Shown: positions 6,932 through 15,434 of the stretch, piece by piece
Position numbering within the stretch: the stretch's first letter is position 1
How the letters are laid out: each line of letters begins with the position of its first letter
Source of the DNA: Pseudacidovorax sp.
GTDB taxonomy: Bacteria; Pseudomonadota; Gammaproteobacteria; Burkholderiales; Burkholderiaceae_C
Direction of reading: 5' to 3'
Length of the DNA stretch: 64,000 nucleotides
Assembly: GCF_017991995.1 (NCBI RefSeq)
Contig: NZ_JAGOPN010000011.1
Span: forward strand, 124,001-188,000
Position numbers and translations under genes: made by a program
The notes under the pieces: model-generated
Seen by the model: only the letters and a program-made list of their open reading frames with translations
Told to the model about the DNA's origin: nothing
The model's database searches: none

Positions 6932-8194
6932 TCAGCGAGGCGTCAGCAGTTCCAGCAGCACGTTGGCCACCGCCACCGTGGCCAGCCGCAGCTCGTGCAG
7001 CGGCACGCGCTCGTCGGCCCGGTGGCCGTTGGCCTCGATCAGGCTCTTCGGCCCGGCGCCGAACATGACAGTGGGGATGCCGGCCTCGGCATAGAGGCGC
7101 GCATCGGTGTAGAGCGGCACGCCGATGGGCGTGACCGGCTGGCCCATCACCGCGCTGGCCTCGCGGCAGACCAGTTCGACAAAGGCTTCGCTGCCGGGCG
7201 CGGGCGCGAAGGGCCGCGCCAGCAGGATCTGTCGCACCTCGGCGCGGATGCCGGGCAGCGCCGAGCAGGCACCTTCGATCACCTCGCGCAGCTCAGCGTC
7301 GACCTGCTCCGGCACTTCCTCGGGCACGATGCGTCGGTCGATGCGCAGCGTCAGCCGGTCGGCCACCACGTTGGTGTTGATGCCGCCTTCGATCAGTCCA
7401 ACGACCAGGGTCGGATGCGTAATGCCCGGCGTGGCCGAGGGTCGCTGCGCAAGGGTGTCGCGGTAGCGGTAGAGGGCCGGCAGCAGATGGGCGGCGGCCT
7501 CGATGGCATCGTGGCCGGTGTCGGGCCGCGCCGCATGGGCCGACAGGCCGTGCAGCGTCACTTCGAGGTGCAGGCAGCCGTTGTGGGCGACCACCACATG
7601 GTGGCTGAAGGCGGCCGACAGCACATAGTCGGGCCGGCTCAGCCCCTGCGACAGCAGCCAGCCGGGACCTGTCATGCCACCGGTCTCTTCGTCGTAGGTC
7701 AGGTGCAGTTCGACGCTGCCGGCCAGCGAAAGGCCGGCCGCATGGGCGGCGCGCAGTGCGCGCAGGGCCTGGCCGTAGGTGGTGAAGTCGGACTTGGACA
7801 CGGCCGCGCCGCGGCCATAGAGCCAGCCGCCCTGCACCTTGCCGCCATAGGGGTCGGTGGTCCAGCCGGCACCGGGCGGCACCACGTCGCCATGCGCGTT
7901 GAGCGCCACCACCGGGCCGTCGCCGAAGCGCTCGCGCACGATCAGATTGACCACGCTGCGCATGCCGTGGCGGGCGGCCTCTTCGGCCGGCACCGGGTGG
8001 CGCTCGACGGTGAAGCCCTGCGCCTCGTACAGCTGGGCGGCCAGTTCGGCATGGGGCGCGCAGTCGCCGGGTGGGTTGTCGGATGGGCAGCGCACCAGCG
8101 CCGCGAGCATGTCGACCTGCGCGTCGAAGTGGTCGTCGATGAAGCCGCGCATCAGCGTGCGCGCGGCCTCGGGCGTCAGGGTCGGTTCGGTCAT
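6932..8194 (-). CDS. M20-family metallohydrolase (ArgE/DapE/carboxypeptidase-like)
   Basis: Cytoplasmic amidohydrolase/deacylase-like protein of 420 aa. His101 and Asp103 (NAHGDVVPPG), the catalytic Glu pair at 169-170 (TYDEETGG) and the late His (EANGHRADERVP) match the M20 di-zinc site. In the metal-bridging motif GRGxxDxK, however, the Asp is Val132 (GRGAAVSKSD). Either this subfamily uses Asp136, binds one metal, or has changed chemistry. The dimerisation lid domain (about 190-310) is present. It is encoded directly after the fused oxidoreductase on the same strand with an 11-bp gap, so it probably acts in the same pathway, for example by removing an acyl or carbamoyl group from an amino-acid-like substrate. 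Confidence 0.87.
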   Translation of the reverse strand: MTEPTLTPEAARTLMRGFIDDHFDAQVDMLAALVRCPSDNPPGDCAPHAELAAQLYEAQGFTVERHPVPAEEAARHGMRSVVNLIVRERFGDGPVVALNAHGDVVPPGAGWTTDPYGGKVQGGWLYGRGAAVSKSDFTTYGQALRALRAAHAAGLSLAGSVELHLTYDEETGGMTGPGWLLSQGLSRPDYVLSAAFSHHVVVAHNGCLHLEVTLHGLSAHAARPDTGHDAIEAAAHLLPALYRYRDTLAQRPSATPGITHPTLVVGLIEGGINTNVVADRLTLRIDRRIVPEEVPEQVDAELREVIEGACSALPGIRAEVRQILLARPFAPAPGSEAFVELVCREASAVMGQPVTPIGVPLYTDARLYAEAGIPTVMFGAGPKSLIEANGHRADERVPLHELRLATVAVANVLLELLTPR

Positions 8195-8205
8195 TCGAGA
8201 GAAGG

Positions 8206-11139
8206 TCACAGGAAGCGGTCGATGCGAAAGGGCGTGAGGTCCATGCCGGCATCGCCATGTACGAGCAGTTCGGTCACCAGCTTGCCGGCGATGGGCGCCA
8301 GCGTGTAGCCGTTGGAGGTCACGGCGTTGTAGAAGCCCGGCACACCGGGCACCTCGCCCAGGATCGGCGCGCCGTCGATGTTGACGTTCATGCCGGCCCA
8401 GCAACGCACCATGTGCAGGCCCGCCACCGCCGGCAGCACGTGCCGCGCAACCCAGAGGCTGCCTTCGAGGCTGTCGCGCACCGCGCGGTTGAGGCGCATG
8501 GCCGGATCGAAGGCGGCCGTCCAGCCGCCCCCGATGAGCAGGCCGCCACTGGCCGCCTGCTTGAGACTGAGGTGCCGGTCGGCGTGGGCGATCAGGTGAT
8601 CCACCACCGGCGGCGCGGGCTCGGTCACGATCATCTGCAGCGGCGCGCCCTGCACCGGGATGCGCACGCCCAGCATGTCGCCCACGGTGCTGGACCAGGC
8701 CCCGCTGGCGTTGACCAGCCGGCGCGCACGCACGGTGCCGCGCGAGGTGGCGAGCACGAAACCGGCGCCGTTGCCGGGCTGCCGTTCGATGGACTGCACG
8801 TTGCAGCCTCGCACGAAGCGCGCCCCGCGGGCCTGCGCGCGGGCGGCCAGCGCATAGGTGGCGCGCAGCGGGTTGATCTTGCCTTCCATGGGGCACAGCT
8901 CCGCGCCCAGCAGGCTTTCGGACAGGGCAGGGGAGAGCCGCCGCAGTTCGGTGCCGTCGATCACATGGGCCTCGATGCCGTGCTGGCGCTCCAGCGCGGC
9001 CTTGGCTTCGATGAAGCGCATGCCGGCCTCGCTGTCGGCCACCATCAGACCGCCGGTGATCTTGATTTCCAGGTCCTCGCCGCAGTCCTGCTCGATCTGC
9101 TGCCACAGCCGCACCGACAGCGGCCCGAGCGGCAGCGTGGCGGCGGCCGGCCCGCCACCGGCCTGGGCCTTGGCGCCGAAGTCGAAGCTCAGCAGCTGCA
9201 CATGCAGGCTGCCGGCGTTGGCGCCCGAGGCCTGCAGGTTGAGCTCGTCCCGGTCGAGCACCAGCACATCCTGGCCGGCCTGCGACAGGTAGTAGGCGAG
9301 CGAGGCGCCGAGCACGCCCGCGCCGATGACGACCACGTCGGCCTGCATGTCGGGCAGCGGCGCGCTCTCGACGGGCCGCGCCAGGTTGGGCGTGATGGCC
9401 GGCTTGTGGCCGCCCCATTCGGGCTTCTCGAAACCCAGTGCCCCCGCGGGCACCGGCTTGGCCGGGGGGCGCGGTGCCAGGTACTGCTCCGGCGCCACGG
9501 CGCGGCCGGTCATCTCGGTCACCAGTTTGGCGGCGGTCACGGCGCAGTAGCGGCCCTGACAGCGGCCCATCCCGAGCCGGGTGTTGCGCTTGATGGCGGC
9601 CAGCGAGTCGCGGCCGGCGCGGATCTGCGCACGCACGTCGCCGAAGCGGATCTCTTCGCAGCGGCATAGCACGGTCTCGTCGGGCACTTCGGCCAGCGAC
9701 ATCGGCGGTGCCTGGTAGAGCGTCCACAGGGCGCGCTGGAAGGCCTCGGCCCGATGCAGGTCGGTCCGCGTGCGCGCGTCGGCGGCCACGGTGCGGCCCA
9801 GGGCACGCGCCGCTGCGCCGCCGGCCAGCGTGCCGCGGGCCAGCGCCACCCGCGCGCCGCCCAGGTCGGCGCCGTCGCCCACCACGTAGACGCCAGGGAT
9901 GGACGTGGCGCCGTCCTCGGCCGTCGTCGTGGCGAGATGGCCCAGGTGCCGGCCAGCCGCATGGTGCGCGCAGCCCAGCATGCGGGCCAGCTCCGTCGAC
10001 GGGATGAAGCCGTAGCCCAGGCACAGCGTGTCCACGTCGAAGGCAGTGGTCTGCGTCGGCGCGGCGTGCTCGGCGATCACCACGCGGCATACCCGCGCGT
10101 CCCCCTCGGCCGCGACCACATGGCGGCCCCAAAGCACGGGCACGCCGGCGCGACGCAGGAGCCTGAGGTAGCGGGCGCCCTGCCACACAAGGTCGGGCGC
10201 CGCACGCATCGCCGCCAGGGCGGGCTTGATCTGCGCGGCGGAAGGCGCCGGCGCGGACTCCACCACGGCCAGCACCTTGGCGCCGCCTTGCAGCAGTTCC
10301 ACTGCCAACTGCAGATTGAGCGGACCGTTGCCGGCGATGAGCACCCGCTCGCCCGGTGCGACGCGGTAGGCGCGAGCCAGGGTCTGCGCTGCGCCGGTCG
10401 TCATCACGCCGGGCAGCGTCCAACCCGGAAAGGGCACGGGCCGCTCGTAGGCGCCCGGGGCGATCACCAGCTGGCGGCAGCGAACCACCGTCGCCCGCCC
10501 GTCGATGAGCGCACCAACCTCCTGGGGCGAGAACGCCGCCCAGACCTGGGCGCCCTGTTCGAAGCGGACGCCGGCCGCCTCGGCTTGCCGGCGCAAGGTT
10601 TCGCCCTGGGCGAACTGCCGGTCCAGCGGGGTATCGCTGCGGTGCGAAGGCGCCAGCGGCTTGAAGTACTGGCCGCCGGCCTGCGGTCGCTCGTCCAGCA
10701 CCAGCACCGAGAGTCCGGTGCGCGCGGCCGTGCGCGCGGCGGCCAGGCCGGCGGGGCCGGCGCCGATCACCAGCACGTCGACCGTGCGCTCGTCGGGTGC
10801 CGCGCCGGCGGCCGGCGTCAAGGGCTGAAGGGGATCGTCCGGCGTGCCGGCCGGCATCTGTGAACGGATGTCCTGGCCGTCCTCGACCTTGGCCAGGCAG
10901 GCCCGCTGGCTGGCCCGGCCGTCGATGGTGACCAGGCAGTCCTGGCAGGCGCCCATGCCGCAATAGAGGCCGCGACGCTCGCCGCTGCGGGTGTGGCGCA
11001 ACGCCACATGGCCGGCAGCGGTCAGCGCCGCAGCGACCGTCTCGCCTTCGAGGGCCGCAACGGGCTGCCCGTCGTAATGGATGCGGATGGTGCGGCCGGC
11101 CGTGGCGATAGAGGGATGGCGAAGGCGAAGGTCGGTCAT
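8206..11139 (-). CDS. Three-part FAD/2Fe-2S oxidoreductase fusion (HcnABC / D-hydroxyproline dehydrogenase-like)
   Basis: A 977-aa protein joining what are usually three subunits. Residues 1-95 form an HcnA-like 2Fe-2S domain (Cys60, 65, 68, 81). Residues 119-450 form an HcnB-like FAD/NAD reductase (GAGPAG at 126-131, second dinucleotide motif AGNGPLN near 270). Cys492/494 and Cys527/532 form a BFD-like cluster site. Residues 600-977 form a DAO/HcnC-like flavoprotein (GAGVLG at 606-611, ending near SNGYTLAPIAGK). Homologous heteromeric enzymes include hydrogen cyanide synthase, opine oxidases and D-hydroxyproline dehydrogenase, which oxidise a C-N bond of amino acids. The divergent DapA-family gene favours an amino-acid or imino-acid substrate. 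The ATG at 11139 is preferred over upstream in-frame positions, which fall inside the operator. Confidence 0.9.
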   Translation of the reverse strand: MTDLRLRHPSIATAGRTIRIHYDGQPVAALEGETVAAALTAAGHVALRHTRSGERRGLYCGMGACQDCLVTIDGRASQRACLAKVEDGQDIRSQMPAGTPDDPLQPLTPAAGAAPDERTVDVLVIGAGPAGLAAARTAARTGLSVLVLDERPQAGGQYFKPLAPSHRSDTPLDRQFAQGETLRRQAEAAGVRFEQGAQVWAAFSPQEVGALIDGRATVVRCRQLVIAPGAYERPVPFPGWTLPGVMTTGAAQTLARAYRVAPGERVLIAGNGPLNLQLAVELLQGGAKVLAVVESAPAPSAAQIKPALAAMRAAPDLVWQGARYLRLLRRAGVPVLWGRHVVAAEGDARVCRVVIAEHAAPTQTTAFDVDTLCLGYGFIPSTELARMLGCAHHAAGRHLGHLATTTAEDGATSIPGVYVVGDGADLGGARVALARGTLAGGAAARALGRTVAADARTRTDLHRAEAFQRALWTLYQAPPMSLAEVPDETVLCRCEEIRFGDVRAQIRAGRDSLAAIKRNTRLGMGRCQGRYCAVTAAKLVTEMTGRAVAPEQYLAPRPPAKPVPAGALGFEKPEWGGHKPAITPNLARPVESAPLPDMQADVVVIGAGVLGASLAYYLSQAGQDVLVLDRDELNLQASGANAGSLHVQLLSFDFGAKAQAGGGPAAATLPLGPLSVRLWQQIEQDCGEDLEIKITGGLMVADSEAGMRFIEAKAALERQHGIEAHVIDGTELRRLSPALSESLLGAELCPMEGKINPLRATYALAARAQARGARFVRGCNVQSIERQPGNGAGFVLATSRGTVRARRLVNASGAWSSTVGDMLGVRIPVQGAPLQMIVTEPAPPVVDHLIAHADRHLSLKQAASGGLLIGGGWTAAFDPAMRLNRAVRDSLEGSLWVARHVLPAVAGLHMVRCWAGMNVNIDGAPILGEVPGVPGFYNAVTSNGYTLAPIAGKLVTELLVHGDAGMDLTPFRIDRFL

Positions 11140-11170
11140 CGGCGCGAAAAAGAACGGCTGCGAAATCGTG

Positions 11171-11198
11171 TTGATTTCACATATCGTATACGTATACT
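11171..11198 (+). promoter_or_regulatory. Sigma-70-like promoter for the DapA-family operon
   Basis: TTGATT (11171-11176) and TATACT (11193-11198) are separated by 16 bp. The -10 box is embedded in the GTATAC operator cluster, so a bound repressor would block it. The start codon is 48 bp downstream. Confidence 0.65.
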
Positions 11199-11208
11199 GC
11201 ACGTATAC
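11186..11208. promoter_or_regulatory. Operator cluster of three GTATAC units
   Basis: GTATACGTATAC at 11186-11197 is a perfect 12-bp palindrome made of two GTATAC units, and a third GTATAC follows at 11203-11208. GTATAC cores are typical of operators for FCD-type GntR regulators. The GntR gene at 15435 is the last gene of the operon served by this promoter, which makes it the likely ligand. The site lies between the divergent starts at 11139 and 11247. Confidence 0.7.
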
Positions 11209-11246
11209 CAACCGTATCGCGACCCTTTTTCGAGCAAGGACCGGGC

Positions 11247-12143
11247 ATGACAGCGTTCCGTGGCACCTATACGGTGCTCATCACCCCTCTCACCGCCGAC
11301 GGCAAGCATGTGGACGTGCCGGCCCTGAAGAAGCTGGTCAACTGGCAGATCGAGGAGGGGATCCACGGGCTGATCCCCCTGGGCAGCACCGGCGAATTCC
11401 TGTCTTTGGATGCCGAGGAACGCAATCTGGTGATCGAGACCTGCGTGTCCACGGCAGCAAAACGCGTGCCCGTGCTGATCGGCACCGGCGCAGAATGGAC
11501 CGACGAATGCGTGCGCCTGTCGCGCGAAGCCCAGACCATGGGCGCGGACGGCGTCATGATCATTCCGCCCTTCTACAGCACGCCCACCGACGACGAGCTG
11601 TTCGCGCACTACCGCAAGGTGGGCGAGGCCATCGACATCCCCATCATGGTCTACAACAACCCGGCCACGGCCAATGTGGACCTCAAGCCCGAACTGGTGG
11701 CACGCCTGTCGCGCATCGACGCTTGCCAGTACATCAAGGAGTCCACGCTCGAGGTGACGCGGGTGCGCGACATCATCGAGCTGTGCGGCGACCGCATGAC
11801 CGTGTTCGCAGGCATCCTGGGCTACGAGTCCTTCTGGCTGGGCGCGCAGGGCTGGGTGGCCGTGTGCTCCAACCTCATTCCGAAGGACTCGGCCCGCCTC
11901 TTCGAGCTCGTGGCCGACGAGCGCGACATGGAATCGGCCCTGGCGCTCTACAAGAAGATCCTGCCCATCGTGCGCTGGGTCGGCGGCCACCGCTATGTCG
12001 CCGCCTCCAAGGACGGCCTGGCCATGATGGGCCTGCCCGTGGGCCAGCCCCGCGCGCCGCGCCTGCCGCTGCCGCCCGAAGACCAGGCCGACCTGCGCGC
12101 CGAGCTCGACCGCCTGGGCCTGCTCGACTCCATCGCCGCCTGA
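11247..12143 (+). CDS. DapA/NAL-family class I aldolase/lyase (4-hydroxyproline-pathway deaminase-like)
   Basis: Cytoplasmic TIM-barrel enzyme of 298 aa. Family motifs are LGSTGE (45-50), Tyr136 (VYNNPAT) and the Schiff-base Lys164 (YIKEST). The family includes dihydrodipicolinate synthase, N-acetylneuraminate lyase and pyrroline-4-hydroxy-2-carboxylate deaminase of hydroxyproline catabolism. Divergent linkage to the D-hydroxyproline-dehydrogenase-like fusion favours the last, but no hydroxyproline epimerase or ketoglutarate-semialdehyde dehydrogenase is present here, so this stays an inference. It is the first gene of the operon running to 16121. Confidence 0.85.
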   Translation: MTAFRGTYTVLITPLTADGKHVDVPALKKLVNWQIEEGIHGLIPLGSTGEFLSLDAEERNLVIETCVSTAAKRVPVLIGTGAEWTDECVRLSREAQTMGADGVMIIPPFYSTPTDDELFAHYRKVGEAIDIPIMVYNNPATANVDLKPELVARLSRIDACQYIKESTLEVTRVRDIIELCGDRMTVFAGILGYESFWLGAQGWVAVCSNLIPKDSARLFELVADERDMESALALYKKILPIVRWVGGHRYVAASKDGLAMMGLPVGQPRAPRLPLPPEDQADLRAELDRLGLLDSIAA

Positions 12144-12199
12144 GCACCGCCGCGCCTCACCCCATTCCCTTCACTTCGACCTGCCCCCGAGGACTTCCC

Positions 12200-13024
12200 A
12201 TGAAACTGCGCTTCGCCTCCGTCGCCGCCGCGGCCCTGCTGGCCACCGGCCTCGCCTCCGCCCAGACCTGCAAGTCGCCCGTGCCCGATTCGGCACTGGT
12301 GAAGAAGGGCACGCTGACCATGTCGGTCAACCCGACGCTGCCGCCGATGCAGTTCGTGGACCAGACCGGTGCGCTCAAGGGCATGCGCGTGGAGCTGGGC
12401 GAAGCCATCGCCAAGCGCCTGTGCCTGACGCCGGAGTACGTGCGCATCGAGTTCTCGGCCATGATCCCGGGCCTGCAGGCCGGCCGCTGGGACCTGATCA
12501 ACACCGGCATTTTCTACACCGAGGAACGCGCCAAGCTGATGCAGATGCTGCAGTACGAAGACCAGGCCATCAGCATCAGCACCGCCAAGGGCAACCCGCT
12601 GAAGATCGCCAAGCCCGAGGACCTGTCGGGCAAGACCATCGGCGTGGAGATCGGCGGCTTCGAGGAGCGCAAGGCACGCGAGCTGGACAAGCAGCTCACC
12701 GACAAGGGCCTCAAGGGCATGACCATCCGCACCTTCGAGAACTTCGCGATGGCCTTCCAGGCGCTGCGCGCCGGCCAGGTGGAAGTGGCCCTGTCCATCG
12801 ACTCCACGGGGGCCGAGTACCAGAAGCGCGGCGACTTCGACCGCGTGCTGTCGGGCCTCTTCCCCACGCCCGTGGCGCTGGCCACCAAGAACAAGGAGCT
12901 GGCCAACGCCGTGGCCAAGGTGCTCAACGACATGAAGGCCGACGGCAGCTTCCAGAAGCTGTTCGACCAGTACGGCGTGAAGCCCATCGACGGCCCGGTG
13001 GTCGTCAAGGGACCGGCGGCCTGA
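12200..13024 (+). CDS. Polar amino-acid-type ABC transporter substrate-binding protein
   Basis: Periplasmic binding protein of 274 aa with a cleavable Sec signal (MKLRFASVAAAALLATGLASA). It has the family-3 solute-binding fold: LTMSVNPTLPPMQFVD, KGMRVELGEAIAKRL, DLINTGIFYTEERA and a second lobe from about residue 125 (LSGKTIGVEIGG). Such proteins bind amino acids or small amines. The gene lies between the DapA-family lyase and the matching permease. The ligand is presumably the substrate of the fusion oxidoreductase or of the hydantoinase-type enzyme. Confidence 0.9.
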   Translation: MKLRFASVAAAALLATGLASAQTCKSPVPDSALVKKGTLTMSVNPTLPPMQFVDQTGALKGMRVELGEAIAKRLCLTPEYVRIEFSAMIPGLQAGRWDLINTGIFYTEERAKLMQMLQYEDQAISISTAKGNPLKIAKPEDLSGKTIGVEIGGFEERKARELDKQLTDKGLKGMTIRTFENFAMAFQALRAGQVEVALSIDSTGAEYQKRGDFDRVLSGLFPTPVALATKNKELANAVAKVLNDMKADGSFQKLFDQYGVKPIDGPVVVKGPAA

Positions 13025-13110
13025 CAGGGCAGGGCGCCCGTCCCACGACGGGATGGGCGTGAGGCGCACCCCCGGCGGGGGTGCCATCGAAGCGACACGA
13101 AGGACGCCAC

Positions 13111-13842
13111 ATGGGCCAAGGCTGGAGCTGGTCGGGATTCGCCGACTACTTGTTCAACCCCTACATCCTCCAGGGCGCGGTGACGACCCTGTGGCTGACG
13201 CTGGCCGCCATCGCGGGCGGCCTGCTCCTGGGCTGCGCCCTGGCGCTGGCGCGGCTGTCGCGCCACCGCTGGCTCTCGGCCCCGGCGCACTTCTACATCT
13301 GGGTGTTCCGCGGCACGCCGCTCTTGGTCCAGCTCATCATCATCTACACCGGCCTGCCGCAGATGGGCCTGAAGCTGTCGGTGATCGAGTCGGCGCTGCT
13401 GGGCCTGATCCTCAACGAGGCGGCCTACCTGGCCGAGATCGTGCGCGGCGGCATCCAGTCCATCCCGGCCGGACAGACCAATGCCGCGCGGGCGATGGGC
13501 TTCACCGGCGCGCAGACCATGCGCTACGTCGTGCTGCCACAGGCCATGCGGCTGATCATCCCCACACTGGGCAACAGCATCAACGGCCTGCTCAAGACCA
13601 CCTCGGTCACCTCCGTGATTTCGATGGAAGAGCTGCTGCGCCGCACGCAGGTGCTGATCCAGGAGAAGTTCATGGTGCTGGAGCTGTTCCTCGTCGCGGC
13701 CATCTACTACCTGCTCATGACGACGGCCTGGGACCTGATCCAGCGCCGCATCGAGCGCCACTTCGGCCGCGCCTACGGGCACGGCGCCGAGTCCAAGTCG
13801 CATGGGCCCGTACCCGGCGAAGCCGCCCTTGAGCAGCGCTGA
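13111..13842 (+). CDS. Amino-acid-type ABC transporter permease (HisM/GlnP family)
   Basis: Inner-membrane permease of 243 aa with about five hydrophobic segments. The ATPase-coupling loop is EAAYLAEIVRGGIQSIPAGQ at about residues 106-125, and FRGTPLLVQL is the family signature. The ATG at 13111 has AAGGA 8 bp upstream and is preferred to an in-frame GTG at 13081. Its receptor is encoded just upstream. No HisP/GlnQ-type ATPase lies in this operon or elsewhere in the window, so the importer needs an ATPase supplied from another locus. Confidence 0.92.
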   Translation: MGQGWSWSGFADYLFNPYILQGAVTTLWLTLAAIAGGLLLGCALALARLSRHRWLSAPAHFYIWVFRGTPLLVQLIIIYTGLPQMGLKLSVIESALLGLILNEAAYLAEIVRGGIQSIPAGQTNAARAMGFTGAQTMRYVVLPQAMRLIIPTLGNSINGLLKTTSVTSVISMEELLRRTQVLIQEKFMVLELFLVAAIYYLLMTTAWDLIQRRIERHFGRAYGHGAESKSHGPVPGEAALEQR

Positions 13843-13866
13843 AGTACAGACCCGCATCGCCCCACC

Positions 13867-15321
13867 ATGGCCCACTACGACCTCATCGTCCGCAACGCGG
13901 ACATCGCCACCGTCGGCGACCGCTACCGCGCCGACATCGGCGTCAAGGGTGGCCGCATCAGCGCCATCGCGCAGGACCTCGAAGGCAGTGCCGCCCGCGA
14001 GCTGGACGCCGCCGGCCGCCTGGTCACGCCGGGCGGCGTGGACGGGCACTGCCATTTCGACCAGCCCACCAGCGACGGCTCGAAGTTCGCCGACGACTTC
14101 GAAAGCGGCACCCGCTCCGCCGCCTGCGGCGGCACCACCACCGTGCTGCCCTTCGCGCTGCAGCAGCGCGGCCACAGCATCCAGGCCGCGGTGGACGAAT
14201 ACCACCGCCGCGCCGAAGGCAAGGCCTGCATCGACTACGCCTTCCACCTCATCGTCGCCGACGCCACCAAGGACGTGACGCAGCGCGAGCTGCCGCAGCT
14301 GATCGAGAAGGGCTACACCTCCTTCAAGATCTACATGACCTACGACGATCTGAAGCTGGGAGACCGCCAGATCATCGAGGTCCTGGCCACGGCCCGCCGC
14401 CATGGCGCCATGACCATGATCCATGCGGAGAACAGCGACTGCATCGCCTGGCTCACCGAACAGCTGCTGGACGCCGGCCTCACCGCGCCGCGCTACCACG
14501 CCGCCTCGCGGCCGATGGCCGTGGAGCGCGAGGCCACGCACCGCGCCATCGCCCTGGCGGAACTGATCGACACGCCGATCCTGATCGTGCATGTCTCGGG
14601 CCGCGAGGCGGTGGAGCAGATCCACTGGGCCCGGGGCCGCGGCCTGCCGATCCACGCCGAGACCTGCCCGCAGTACCTCTTCCTCAGCGCCGAGGACCTG
14701 GGCATCGACGAGAGCGACCCGATGCACGGCGCCCGCTGCATCTGCAGCCCGCCGCCGCGCGACAAGGCCAACCAGCAGTTCATCTGGAACGGCCTTTCCA
14801 GCGGGCTCTTCACCATCGTCTCGTCCGACCACGCGCCCTTCAACATGAACGGGCCCGATGGCAAGCGCGTCGCGGGCGACGATGCCTCCTTCGACCGCAT
14901 TCCCAACGGCATCCCGGGCGTGGAGACGCGCCTGCCGCTGCTGATGAGCGAGGGCGTGATGGCCGGGCGCATCGACATCCACCGCTTCGTAGAGCTGACC
15001 GCCACCAACCCCGCGCGCCTGTATGGCCTGTACCCGCGCAAGGGCACCATCGCGGTCGGTGGCGACGCCGACCTCGTGATCTGGGACCAGTTCGCGCCGG
15101 GCGAAGAGATCACCATCCGCAACGACATGCTCCACCATGCGGCCGACTACACGCCCTACGAAGGCATGAAGCTGCGTGCCTGGCCCGCGACCACGGTCTC
15201 CCGTGGCCGGCCTGTGTGGCACGGGGGGCGATTCGATGCGGCGCCGGGCTCCGGGCTCTTCCTGCCTTGCCTGCGGCCGCGCGCGCCCCGCGACGGCAAT
15301 CCGCTGGAAAAATGGCTCTGA
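13867..15321 (+). CDS. Dihydropyrimidinase/hydantoinase-family amidohydrolase
   Basis: Cytoplasmic di-zinc cyclic amidohydrolase of 484 aa. Metal ligands are visible: His61/His63 (GHCHF), Lys154 as the carbamylated bridge (SFKIYMTY), His186 (IHAE), His242 (IHVSG-type strand, here VHVSG) and Asp321 (SSDHAP). The family opens five- or six-membered cyclic amides such as hydantoins and dihydropyrimidines. It follows the permease by 24 bp. Its presence beside an amino-acid oxidase-like fusion and an M20 hydrolase suggests conversion of a cyclic ureide or imide to an N-carbamoyl amino acid, then deacylation and oxidation. The order of steps is inferred. Confidence 0.9.
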   Translation: MAHYDLIVRNADIATVGDRYRADIGVKGGRISAIAQDLEGSAARELDAAGRLVTPGGVDGHCHFDQPTSDGSKFADDFESGTRSAACGGTTTVLPFALQQRGHSIQAAVDEYHRRAEGKACIDYAFHLIVADATKDVTQRELPQLIEKGYTSFKIYMTYDDLKLGDRQIIEVLATARRHGAMTMIHAENSDCIAWLTEQLLDAGLTAPRYHAASRPMAVEREATHRAIALAELIDTPILIVHVSGREAVEQIHWARGRGLPIHAETCPQYLFLSAEDLGIDESDPMHGARCICSPPPRDKANQQFIWNGLSSGLFTIVSSDHAPFNMNGPDGKRVAGDDASFDRIPNGIPGVETRLPLLMSEGVMAGRIDIHRFVELTATNPARLYGLYPRKGTIAVGGDADLVIWDQFAPGEEITIRNDMLHHAADYTPYEGMKLRAWPATTVSRGRPVWHGGRFDAAPGSGLFLPCLRPRAPRDGNPLEKWL

Positions 15322-15434
15322 GTGCCCATCCCGCCGTTGCGACGGGCGCGTCCATCACAGGCGCAGCCTGCGGCGCCCCGCTCGCGAACGTGTCGGCCTG
15401 CTAAGCTTTTGCCCTTCGCGCCACGCCGTTTCGC

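Noticed and set aside
8206-11139. Hydrogen cyanide synthase (hcnABC)
   Set aside because: Domain order matches, but the fusion and the neighbouring DapA-family, importer and hydantoinase genes favour amino- or imino-acid catabolism. HCN formation cannot be supported.
12514-15222. Very long minus-strand open frame (about 900 codons) opposite the ABC importer and hydantoinase genes
   Set aside because: It is an antisense shadow of GC-rich coding DNA. Its translation is His/Arg/Gly/Ala/Val-rich with no family motif, and the plus-strand genes are unmistakable.
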